Below, piece by piece: positions 1 through 5,850 of a DNA stretch of 5,855 bases. This DNA is from an uncultured Slackia sp. (lineage in GTDB: Bacteria; Actinomycetota; Coriobacteriia; Coriobacteriales; Eggerthellaceae). Where the stretch lies: NCBI GenBank assembly GCA_934646845.1, contig CAKUEV010000126.1:1-5855 (forward strand). The letters are read 5' to 3'. Positions within the stretch are counted from its first letter, which is position 1, and every line of letters starts with the position of its first letter. The notes under the pieces were generated by a model that did no database searches, was not told where the DNA came from, and saw only the letters and a list, made by a program, of their open reading frames with translations. The translations under genes were made by a program, and so were the position numbers.

Positions 1-85
1 CGGGCATTTCGGAGCGGCCGCCCCGGCGCCTTCCGCACATTGATACGGCTGCTGTTTGGTTTTTGACGGCCAGCATTTCATGAAA
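1..85. other. Window edge; possible 3' end of a neighbouring gene
   Basis: No gene can be identified in this edge fragment. On the plus strand one frame stays open from base 3 to a TGA at 81-83, immediately before the hairpin at 86-112. That is where the tail of a rightward gene converging on the leftward gene at 145-1665 would be expected. The other two plus frames also stay open for a while, with stops at 41-43 and 64-66, and any of the three could be the true one. The readable peptide (up to 26 residues) shows no recognisable motif. Low confidence; more leftward sequence would decide. Confidence 0.2.
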
Positions 86-112
86 AAGGGCGACACTTGA
101 GGCGTCGCCCTT
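83..112 (-). terminator. Rho-independent terminator of the leftward propeller-protein gene
   Basis: On the minus strand a perfect 9-bp stem (AAGGGCGAC at 112-104, GTCGCCCTT at 94-86) encloses a 9-nt loop and is followed at once by a run of five T (87-83, partly in the stem). It begins 32 nt after the TAA of the gene ending at 145. On the plus strand the hairpin is followed by a looser T/G-rich stretch, so it may also slow transcription arriving from the left, but the T-run clearly favours the minus direction. Confidence 0.8.
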
Positions 113-144
113 GGGCTGTTGTTGGCTTGTTTGATGGGGCGTGC

Positions 145-1665
145 TTATGCGGCCCACACGCGCACGAGGGTATACGCGTCGTCTTCGTTGGTACTCATTC
201 CCAGATACGTGACGAGGGAGTCGACATCGCCTTGGCTGGCGAGGAAATCGCCGTAGTTGTCGCAATCGTCGGGGCAGTCGAGCGAGAACATTTCGCGCGT
301 GCTCAAGTTCACGCCAGCGACTGTGCGGGTCGATTTCACGACGAGGTTCCCGCCGCACCACGCGGGGGCGCACAGCGGGTTGCGGTCGAAGCAGAACCAT
401 TGTCCGCCTGTGTCGTTGCTTACGGGAGCGTATGTGCCGAGGCTCGCGAGGCCTTCGCCGTAGGTGTAAATGGAGTCGAACGTGAACGAGAAGCGTCCAT
501 TCACATAGGCGGCTTCGAGCGGGCGCATCGAGGCGGGCAGCGTGAGCGACTCGCGCATGGCTCCCGATTCCGCATCGATGAGCGTGAGCTGCGAATATGA
601 GCTGGAGGCTTGCGAGCGCGGCGAAATGCAAATGGCGTCGCCCGTGGAATAGGGCGACGTGCTCATGCGACCATTGCTTTCCCAGTCGACGCGCACGTCG
701 CTCGACCCGAAGGCCGCCGATTTCAGCGCGGACGGCTCAGAGGTGGCGTTTCCGTTCGTTGAGGGCATGACCTGCCAAAACGCTCGCGATTTCGCAACGG
801 TGATCGATGGCACGTCCCAGTCGCCATTGCCTGAATCGACTTGCTTGGCATCGCCTGCAACGCCGCGCGAAAGCGTGGCTTGGAAAACGCGCCACTCGCC
901 CGTATAGCAATTGGATTCGATCCATACGATGCCCTGGTCGTTGCAGCGCACGTCGTAAATGTCGAAGCCGCGTTCGCTGCTGTGCGGACCGTCGAGCACG
1001 ACGGTGTATTGCCCGCTGGAAAGCGAGAGAACGGCGGCCTGCGTGAGCGGGCTTGAGTTTTCGGTGGGCAGAAGGCATGCCGCATAGGTTTCGCTGTTTG
1101 CCCACACCAGCGTGCCGTAGGGCATTTTGAACTCGCCGGCGAGCGAGAGCGGGGCGGAGTCGAGCACGGTGCAATCGGAAATCGAGAACACCGATTCCTT
1201 ATTTACGGCAAGCGCGTCGACTTCGCTGTCAGCCTTCTTTTCGTTGCTTACGGCCGATGCGGCTGCGCCGGCAACCACCACGGCGCCAACGCCAAGAGCG
1301 CCAATGAGCAATTGACGTCGCGTAATGGAGAGGCTTTCGCCCGCCGGCAGGGAGATGTTGATCCTCGCGTCAGGCGCTTGGGATGCCGCGCTGGGGCGCC
1401 CTGCGCCAATGCTCGCATTGGGGCCGGGCATAAAGGTCGTAGAGCCGAGGCTCTGCTTCACGGTGCCATGCGCGCCGCGCCCCGCTTTGCCGCGGACCGC
1501 CGAGGCTCCATGGCGAGGCGCCCTTGTCGCCTGGCTGCGTGCCGATGGGCGTGCCGTTGCGCCGCGTGACGCGCGGGCTGCGCGCGCATTTTGGGCATGC
1601 GGACGCCTGCTGCGCTGCGAAGCGCCGCGTGCGGAATGTCGTGGTGTTTGGTTTCTTTGGGCCAT
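145..1665 (-). CDS. Twin-arginine signal protein with predicted seven-bladed beta-propeller outer domain
   Basis: I do not recognise a named family for this 506-residue protein. Residues 1-98 contain no Asp or Glu and are rich in Arg, Ala, Ser and Gly, so they are probably disordered and cytoplasmic. A twin-arginine motif follows (T115-R-R-Q-L-L120), then a hydrophobic stretch at 121-138 ending in an ASA site, so it is exported by Tat or held as a signal anchor. The outer part (about 139-506) has a strand motif recurring near residues 188, 248, 297, 346, 395, 444 and 488. This spacing of about 49 residues is typical of a propeller, and propellers usually bind ligands or proteins. Ten Cys lie in this part and may form disulfides. 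The ATG at 1665 has no clear ribosome binding site. Met79 (1429-1431) is an alternative that would give a more usual Tat signal. The gene is divergent from a response regulator gene. That it is a gene is secure; the fold is inference and the function unknown. Confidence 0.85.
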   Translation of the reverse strand: MAQRNQTPRHSARGASQRSRRPHAQNARAARASRGATARPSARSQATRAPRHGASAVRGKAGRGAHGTVKQSLGSTTFMPGPNASIGAGRPSAASQAPDARINISLPAGESLSITRRQLLIGALGVGAVVVAGAAASAVSNEKKADSEVDALAVNKESVFSISDCTVLDSAPLSLAGEFKMPYGTLVWANSETYAACLLPTENSSPLTQAAVLSLSSGQYTVVLDGPHSSERGFDIYDVRCNDQGIVWIESNCYTGEWRVFQATLSRGVAGDAKQVDSGNGDWDVPSITVAKSRAFWQVMPSTNGNATSEPSALKSAAFGSSDVRVDWESNGRMSTSPYSTGDAICISPRSQASSSYSQLTLIDAESGAMRESLTLPASMRPLEAAYVNGRFSFTFDSIYTYGEGLASLGTYAPVSNDTGGQWFCFDRNPLCAPAWCGGNLVVKSTRTVAGVNLSTREMFSLDCPDDCDNYGDFLASQGDVDSLVTYLGMSTNEDDAYTLVRVWAA

Positions 1666-1673
1666 AGGGGCTT

Positions 1674-1679
1674 ATTATG
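1674..1679 (-). promoter_or_regulatory. Possible -10 box for the leftward gene
   Basis: On the minus strand CATAAT matches five of six bases of the consensus -10 box and lies 8 nt upstream of the ATG at 1665. No convincing -35 box sits 16-18 nt further upstream. If used, transcription would begin within a few bases of the ATG and give a nearly leaderless mRNA. That would fit the absence of a Shine-Dalgarno sequence, and leaderless mRNAs are common in actinobacteria. Tentative. Confidence 0.3.
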
Positions 1680-1683
1680 TCGT

Positions 1684-1695
1684 TTTGCCAGCAAA
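1684..1695. promoter_or_regulatory. Small palindrome in the divergent promoter region, possible operator
   Basis: TTTGC-CA-GCAAA is a perfect interrupted palindrome with 5-bp arms. It overlaps a second inverted repeat, GCCA (1687-1690) and TGGC (1696-1699). It sits between the two divergent -10-like boxes, a place where a regulator could control both directions. OmpR/PhoB-type regulators usually bind direct repeats rather than palindromes, so another regulator, or chance, is as likely. Confidence 0.2.
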
Positions 1696-1720
1696 TGGCC
1701 CACGGTTGCGCCTGAATCGT

Positions 1721-1726
1721 TACAAT
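1721..1726 (+). promoter_or_regulatory. Possible -10 box for the response regulator operon
   Basis: TACAAT matches five of six bases of the -10 consensus and lies 89 nt before the ATG at 1816. I find no good -35 box at the usual spacing (the best TTG triplets are too near or too far), as expected if the promoter needs an activator such as the regulator itself. The resulting leader of about 80 nt contains a short GC hairpin (1749-1762, arms GCGGC/GCCGC). Confidence 0.25.
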
Positions 1727-1815
1727 AAACCCAAATCGAAAATTGCGCGCGGCATGCGCCGCACGCCGGGGTCGCGTGTCGGCCTCGAAATCAATACAGC
1801 AGGGGAGCATTCATC

Positions 1816-2520
1816 ATGAGCAACGAAACGCGACGCATTCTCCTCGTCGAAGACGAGAAGGCAATCCGCGATGCTGTAGCCGCCTATCTCGAACGTGAGA
1901 ACTACTGGGTGACCGCCGTTGGCGATGGCCAGGAAGCCCTCGAAGAATTTTCCAAGCATCATTTCGACCTGGTCGTGCTCGACCTCATGCTTCCCCGTGT
2001 GCCGGGCGAGCGCGTGTGCCGTGCCATTCGCGACAATTCCGATGTGCCTATCATCATGCTCACCGCGAAGGGCGAGGTTGAAGACCGCATCATCGGCCTC
2101 GAGCTTGGCGCTGACGACTATCTGGTGAAGCCCTTCAGCCCCCGCGAGCTCGTTGCCCGCGTTCGTGCGTTGCTTCGCCGCGTGCACGCCGATTCCGAGC
2201 CTCAGCGCGAGGTGCTCGAGTTCGGCGAGCTCACGATTGACGTTTCGGGCCATAAGGTGCTCGTCAAGGGCAAGGAAGTCGACCTTACCGCCAGCGAGTT
2301 CAAGCTGCTCACCACCCTTTCTCGCTATCCTGGCCGCGTGTATTCGCGCATGGAGCTCGTCGAGAAGGTTCTCGGCTACGACTTCGAGGGCTATGAGCGC
2401 ACGATTGACTCCCATGTGAAGAATCTGCGCGCCAAAATCGGCGACAATCCGCGTAACCCCAAGTGGCTGCACACCGTGCATGGCGTGGGCTATCGTTTCG
2501 AAGACCCCACCAAGCAGTAA
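1816..2520 (+). CDS. OmpR/PhoB-family two-component response regulator
   Basis: A 234-residue DNA-binding response regulator that accepts phosphate from a partner histidine kinase and then controls transcription. The receiver domain (about 7-121) has every expected residue: acidic pair E12-D13, phosphoacceptor D56 in LDLMLP, switch T83 and Y102, and K105 followed by Pro. The C-terminal winged helix (about 130-230) shows the family pattern LTASEFKLL (157-165), a recognition helix near 195-209 and the terminal wing HTVHGVGYRF (219-228). Length is typical for the family. The ATG at 1816 has a good ribosome binding site, GGGGAG at 1802-1807, with 8-nt spacing. The kinase gene follows after 57 nt in the same direction, so the two are very likely cognate. 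Targets cannot be read from the sequence; its own promoter and the divergent exported-protein gene are candidates. No gene symbol is assigned because many paralogues look alike. Confidence 0.97.
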   Translation: MSNETRRILLVEDEKAIRDAVAAYLERENYWVTAVGDGQEALEEFSKHHFDLVVLDLMLPRVPGERVCRAIRDNSDVPIIMLTAKGEVEDRIIGLELGADDYLVKPFSPRELVARVRALLRRVHADSEPQREVLEFGELTIDVSGHKVLVKGKEVDLTASEFKLLTTLSRYPGRVYSRMELVEKVLGYDFEGYERTIDSHVKNLRAKIGDNPRNPKWLHTVHGVGYRFEDPTKQ

Positions 2521-2530
2521 GTCGGTTTGC

Positions 2531-2544
2531 GCCGGCTTGCCGGC
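2531..2544 (+). repeat. Short GC inverted repeat in the regulator-kinase gap
   Basis: GCCGG (2531-2535) and CCGGC (2540-2544) can pair around a 4-nt loop, starting 10 nt after the regulator stop. No T-run follows, so it is not a terminator. It could stabilise the regulator mRNA or tune the level of kinase relative to regulator. If the kinase actually started at the upstream TTG (2527), this would be coding sequence. Confidence 0.3.
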
Positions 2545-2577
2545 ATTGAGAAACACGGGGGCGAGATCGCAGCAATT

Positions 2578-4185
2578 ATGGCGTCAGAACCTAAGCAAGC
2601 AAGTGGCAAGAAAAAGCGAGACGACGAGCGAACCGCGCGCCAGCGCATCCATGATTGGTTCTTTGGCTTCTCGTATACCACTCGCGTAACCGTAACCTTT
2701 TCGCTCGTTGCCATCATGACCGTCGTGGTGGCAATGGGCGTTCTTTCCTATGTATGGGAAGAGCATTTCCAGGCCTATACCCGCGAAAACGTTCAACAGC
2801 TCGCCGATACGACTGCTGCCAACATCGCGAACCGCTACGAGCGAAGCAATTCCGCAACGCTTGGCGCCATTGGCGAGGGCAACAAAATGAGCTACCCGTC
2901 GCTTTCGATCAACGACGTGGAGCCTGCCGAATCGGTGCATATGCTGCAGCCGGGCATGGGCATTCAAGTTATTTCCTCTTCAACCGAAACCGTCGTGTAT
3001 GACTCGTCGCGCCCCAACGGCTCTTCGTATTCATCTTCGAACAGCATTGATGAAACGGGTTCGTTTGCGCCGTCCGATGGCAAGATGGCCTCCGCGGCCA
3101 TCACGCTTGACGATGGGCAGGTTGTCGGCACCGTTCAAATTTGGGTCTATGGCAGCGATCTGCTGCTTTCAAAGGCCGACCAAGAATTCCGCATGCAAAG
3201 TTACCAGGGCATGGCCCTTGCCGCTGTGCTGTCCGTCGCGCTCGCGTCGCTTATCGGCGTTCTGTTCGCGCGTGGCTTGGTGCGCCCCATTAACCGCATC
3301 ACAAAAACGGCGCAGGAAATCAAAGAAGGCAACCTTTCGGCTCGCGTGAACCTCGACGGCAAGGACGAAATCGCCGAGCTCGCCAAAACGTTTGACGCCA
3401 TGGCTGAAAGCGTCGAGAGCAATCAGGAACTCGAACGCCGCCTCACCACCGACGTGGCGCATGAGCTGCGCACGCCTCTCATGGCGATTCAGTCGACGGT
3501 CGAGGCCATTATGGATGGCGTATTCGAGGCCGACGAAGAGCGCCTGAACACGATCGACGCCGAAGTGCAGCGCCTTTCTCGCTTGGTCGACGCCATTTTG
3601 AAGCTCTCGCGCCTCGAGAGCCGCTCGACCCCCATGAATGAGGAAGTCGTCGACGTGGGCGACATTATTCGTCCGCTCGTTATGTCGCACGAGGCATTCG
3701 TCAACGACGCCGGCCTCACGCTCGAATACGACGCAGAGCCCGACGTCATCGTCTACGGCGACCGCGATATGCTGCGCCAGGCAACCGCGAACCTCATCTC
3801 CAACGCGGTTCGCTATACGCCGGCGCCGGGCAAGATTACCGTTTCGGTCAAGCGCGGCGATGTTATGGCCGCGATTGCCGTTCGCGATACGGGCATCGGC
3901 CTTTCCCCCGAAGAGCGCCGCATGGTGTTCAAGCGTTTTTGGCGTGCCGAGGAAAGCCGCCAGCGTCAAAGCGGCGGTTTGGGTGTAGGCTTGGCCGTTG
4001 TGAAAGAAATCGTCGACCGCCATGGCGGCTGGGTGCAGGTGGAAGGCAAGAAGGGCGAAGGCGCTTGCTTTACCATTCATGTTCCGCTTTATGACGAAGA
4101 GCGCATCAAGGCGCAAAAGGAAAAGGCCAATTCGAAAGAACGCGGCGCAAAAGCGCAGGCGGCAAAACGAAAGGGAAGGAACTAG
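2578..4185 (+). CDS. Membrane sensor histidine kinase with HAMP domain
   Basis: A 535-residue kinase that autophosphorylates on His and passes phosphate to a regulator, surely the one encoded just upstream. In order: basic cytoplasmic N-terminus (1-34); membrane segment (about 35-58); extracytoplasmic sensor (about 59-210) with a Ser-rich stretch near 149-161 and a possible PDC/Cache-like end; second membrane segment (about 211-232); HAMP (about 233-285); H-box with phosphoacceptor H295 in AHELRTPL; N-box with N405 and N409; G1 box DTGIGLS (437-443); F-box FKRFWR (451-456); G2 box GLGVGLAVVK (467-476). All catalytic motifs are intact. Residues 508-535 form a basic, probably disordered tail beyond the ATPase domain. 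I chose the ATG at 2578, preceded by a GGGGGCGAG stretch (2557-2565); an in-frame TTG at 2527 would add 17 residues but has a poorer site. The ligand is unknown. The 3' end contains the purC ribosome binding site. Confidence 0.96.
   Translation: MASEPKQASGKKKRDDERTARQRIHDWFFGFSYTTRVTVTFSLVAIMTVVVAMGVLSYVWEEHFQAYTRENVQQLADTTAANIANRYERSNSATLGAIGEGNKMSYPSLSINDVEPAESVHMLQPGMGIQVISSSTETVVYDSSRPNGSSYSSSNSIDETGSFAPSDGKMASAAITLDDGQVVGTVQIWVYGSDLLLSKADQEFRMQSYQGMALAAVLSVALASLIGVLFARGLVRPINRITKTAQEIKEGNLSARVNLDGKDEIAELAKTFDAMAESVESNQELERRLTTDVAHELRTPLMAIQSTVEAIMDGVFEADEERLNTIDAEVQRLSRLVDAILKLSRLESRSTPMNEEVVDVGDIIRPLVMSHEAFVNDAGLTLEYDAEPDVIVYGDRDMLRQATANLISNAVRYTPAPGKITVSVKRGDVMAAIAVRDTGIGLSPEERRMVFKRFWRAEESRQRQSGGLGVGLAVVKEIVDRHGGWVQVEGKKGEGACFTIHVPLYDEERIKAQKEKANSKERGAKAQAAKRKGRN
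4174..4180 (+). promoter_or_regulatory. Shine-Dalgarno sequence of purC inside the kinase gene
   Basis: GGAAGGA lies 8 nt before the GTG at 4189 and within the last codons of the kinase gene, whose TAG is at 4183-4185. The placement supports the GTG as the true purC start and implies that ribosomes finishing the kinase can restart on purC. Confidence 0.8.
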
Positions 4186-4188
4186 GCT

Positions 4189-5061
4189 GTGAACCCCATT
4201 ACCATCAAGCCCGACGCGCAGGGCAAGGTACGCGACATTTATGATCTTGGCGACACGCTGCTGTTCGTCGCGACCGACCGCATCTCGGCGTTTGACTACA
4301 TCCTGGAAGACGAAATTCCCCACAAGGGCCAAGTTCTTACCCAGATCAGCTGCTTCTGGTTCGAGCTGCTCGAGGGCGTTGTTGAAAACCACCTGGTCTC
4401 TTCCGACGTGAACGATTTGCCCGAGCAGTTTAAAGAGTGGAGCGACTACCTCAACGGCCGTTTCATGATCGTGAAGAAAGCCCAGATGATTCCTATCGAG
4501 TGCATCGTGCGCGGTTATCTGACCGGTTCCGGCTTCAAGGATTACCAGAAGACGGGCAGCGTATGCGGCATCGAGCTTCCTTCCGGCTTGCAGAACTCCG
4601 CCAAGCTTCCCCAGACGCTGTTCACGCCTTCCACGAAGGCCGAGATTGGCGATCACGACGAGAACATCAGCTTTGAGCGCGCGGTTGAAATCGTGGGCGA
4701 GAAAGCTGCGACTGATATTCGCGACCTGTCGCTGAAGGTGTACGAGACCGCCGCAGAGCATGCGCGCAAGCAGGGCATCATCATTGCCGACACGAAGTTC
4801 GAGTTCGGCGTGCTCGATGGCCGTACGATTCTGGGCGATGAGGTGCTCACTCCTGACAGCTCTCGCTTCTGGAGCGCCGACGACTATGAGGTGGGCCGCG
4901 AGCAGGCGAGCTTCGACAAGCAGTTCGTGCGCAATTGGCTCAACGCCAATTGGGATCGCCAGGGCAACCCGCCGCATTTGCCGGCCGACGTTATCGAGAA
5001 GACCACCGAGAAGTACATCCAGGCATACGAGAAGCTTTCGGGCCGCACGTTCAACTTCTAA
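4189..5061 (+). CDS. purC: Phosphoribosylaminoimidazole-succinocarboxamide (SAICAR) synthetase
   Basis: This cytoplasmic enzyme of de novo purine synthesis uses ATP to join aspartate to CAIR, giving SAICAR, the substrate of PurB. The 290-residue protein shows the N-terminal nucleotide-binding GKVRDIYD (12-19), the [11 protein letters not shown] segment (26-36), and both family signatures: [15 protein letters not shown] at 100-114 and [10 protein letters not shown] at 198-207. Its length matches the longer bacterial/yeast Ade1-like form rather than the form of about 240 residues. The start is a GTG 3 nt after the kinase stop, with a strong ribosome binding site at 4174-4180, so it is probably translated from the two-component operon mRNA. 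No other purine gene is in the window, and none of the intergenic sequence looks like a purine riboswitch. Identification is secure; why it is linked to a sensor kinase is unknown. Confidence 0.98.
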   Translation: MNPITIKPDAQGKVRDIYDLGDTLLFVATDRISAFDYILEDEIPHKGQVLTQISCFWFELLEGVVENHLVSSDVNDLPEQFKEWSDYLNGRFMIVKKAQMIPIECIVRGYLTGSGFKDYQKTGSVCGIELPSGLQNSAKLPQTLFTPSTKAEIGDHDENISFERAVEIVGEKAATDIRDLSLKVYETAAEHARKQGIIIADTKFEFGVLDGRTILGDEVLTPDSSRFWSADDYEVGREQASFDKQFVRNWLNANWDRQGNPPHLPADVIEKTTEKYIQAYEKLSGRTFNF

Positions 5062-5116
5062 GCGCTCTCTTCTCGTTGATTTCGGCGCGATTGCGACGTT
5101 TTTCAACGAAACGCCA

Positions 5117-5158
5117 AAAGGTCCCATTGAAGGTTTGCCTTTGATGGGGCCTTTCTTT
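5117..5158 (+). terminator. Rho-independent terminator after purC
   Basis: A 17-bp stem (5117-5133 with 5138-5154, three G-U pairs) closes a TTTG loop and is followed by a T-rich run (CTTTATTATTTAT). It starts 55 nt after the purC stop and should end the regulator-kinase-purC transcript. On the minus strand the wobble pairs become mismatches and the stem is followed by a weaker T-rich run, so it is chiefly a plus-strand terminator. Confidence 0.88.
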
Positions 5159-5163
5159 ATTAT
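5135..5163 (+). promoter_or_regulatory. Probable promoter of the small basic membrane-protein gene, overlapping the terminator
   Basis: TTGCCT (5135-5140) as -35 and TATTAT (5158-5163) as -10 are separated by exactly 17 bp. The -10 matches five of six consensus bases and the -35 four of six. Transcription would start near 5170 and leave a leader of about 40 nt. The -35 lies in the loop and right arm of the purC terminator and the -10 in its T-run. A weak hairpin (CTTGG 5170-5174 / CCAAG 5180-5184) would sit at the very 5' end of the mRNA. Confidence 0.5.
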
Positions 5164-5209
5164 TTATGCCTTGGATTTACCAAGTGTTTTCGAGAAGAAA
5201 AGTATCCAT

Positions 5210-5818
5210 ATGAGCACACGAAACCCGATGAACGACCGCTATCAGACCGACGGACCGAAGGGCCAGACCAAGAGATCGGCCTCTTCGCTCAAGCCGAAGT
5301 CGAAAGCCGCGTCGAGCGTGTACGTTAAGTCCACGCAGAAGACTCCGCAGGAAAAGAAGGCCGCGCAAAAGGCCGCTCGCCAAAAGCAGGCCGAGCTCGA
5401 CCGCAAGTACTACAATCCGCCTACGGCTCAGTACAAGAAGTACAAGCGCATTTGGTGGGGCATGCTCGGCGGCGCTATCGTCTGCACGCTGGTCGCTATG
5501 GGCGCTGGCTCCTGGTGGCCCGATAACCCGACCATGACGTGGTGCTTCTTGATTCCCGCATATGCGTTGATCATCGGTGCTTTGTGGTTTGACTTCGCCA
5601 AGGTGCGCAAGGTTCGCCGCGAGTATCAAATGGAGATGCTCAAGAAGCATCCCAAAGAGGCCAAGAAGCACCCCACCACGGCAGCGAAGAACAAGGTCGA
5701 TGCTGCCAAGGAAGCTGAGCGCGAGGCCGCGAAGGCGGAAAAGAAGCGCTTCGGCCATTCCTTCATTCGCAAGGCAAAGCCCGAAGAGGCAGCTGAAGGC
5801 GAAAAGAAGTCCGAATAG
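5210..5818 (+). CDS. Unassigned basic protein with two membrane segments
   Basis: I do not recognise this 202-residue protein. Residues 1-79 are strongly basic, rich in Lys, Ala, Gln and Ser, with a probable helix at about 45-67 (QEKKAAQKAARQKQAELD). Two membrane segments follow, about 80-100 and 109-129, joined by a short Trp/Pro-containing turn (SWWPDNPT). The positive charges on both flanks put both termini in the cytoplasm. Residues 131-202 form a Lys/Glu/Ala-rich, probably helical tail. There is no signal peptide and no catalytic motif. The overall plan loosely resembles the small DUF3043-type membrane proteins of actinobacteria, but I cannot confirm that. The ATG at 5210 has a modest upstream purine stretch (GAGAAG, 5192-5197); Met7 (5228) is a less likely start. 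It is a single-gene unit with its own promoter and terminator, separate from purC. Confidence 0.85.
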   Translation: MSTRNPMNDRYQTDGPKGQTKRSASSLKPKSKAASSVYVKSTQKTPQEKKAAQKAARQKQAELDRKYYNPPTAQYKKYKRIWWGMLGGAIVCTLVAMGAGSWWPDNPTMTWCFLIPAYALIIGALWFDFAKVRKVRREYQMEMLKKHPKEAKKHPTTAAKNKVDAAKEAEREAAKAEKKRFGHSFIRKAKPEEAAEGEKKSE

Positions 5819-5819
5819 C

Positions 5820-5850
5820 AAAAAGCCCGCTCAATCGAGCGGGCTTTTTT
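5820..5850 (+). terminator. Rho-independent terminator after the basic membrane-protein gene
   Basis: The 8-bp perfect stem GCCCGCTC/GAGCGGGC (5825-5832 and 5837-5844) has an AATC loop and a run of six T (5845-5850). It begins directly after the TAG at 5816-5818. The matching A-run on the left (5820-5824) lengthens the stem and makes the element potentially active in both directions, which would suit a convergent gene beyond the window edge. Confidence 0.93.

Noticed and set aside
97..600. A 167-codon plus-strand open frame opposite the exported-protein gene
   Set aside because: It starts inside the terminator hairpin and lies wholly opposite the gene with the repeat and signal structure.
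1441..1454. Inverted repeat AGAGCC-GA-GGCTCT, considered as a terminator or operator
   Set aside because: It lies within the coding sequence of the leftward gene, has a 2-nt loop too tight for a stable hairpin and no T-run.
436..1508. The 10-mer GCCGAGGCTC at 436-445, 1444-1453 and 1499-1508, considered as a possible repeated site
   Set aside because: All copies are inside coding sequence, two encode the same Ser-Leu-Gly peptide, and the spacing is irregular. Codon bias is a sufficient explanation.
1325..1819. A 164-codon plus-strand open frame across the 5' part of the leftward gene and the divergent region
   Set aside because: It overlaps the Tat-signal gene, runs through the intergenic region into the regulator start, and has an Arg/Ala-rich product without motifs.
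1720..2556. A 278-codon open frame on the minus strand opposite the response regulator gene
   Set aside because: The plus strand encodes a complete OmpR-type regulator; the antisense product shows no motif and is a composition effect.
3169..5127. A 652-codon open frame on the minus strand, antisense to the kinase and purC genes
   Set aside because: It lies opposite two certain genes with full family motifs, begins inside the purC terminator and encodes no recognisable domain. Long antisense frames are expected where third codon positions are GC-rich.
5187..5201. TTTTC-GAGAA-GAAAA hairpin that could hide the ribosome binding site of the 5210 gene
   Set aside because: Five mostly A-T pairs are too weak to be convincing as a regulatory switch.
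5177..5821. A 214-codon minus-strand open frame opposite the basic membrane-protein gene, with a hydrophobic start resembling a signal peptide
   Set aside because: The Leu-rich start is simply the reverse complement of Lys/Glu/Ala codons. The plus-strand gene has a fitting promoter, start and terminator.
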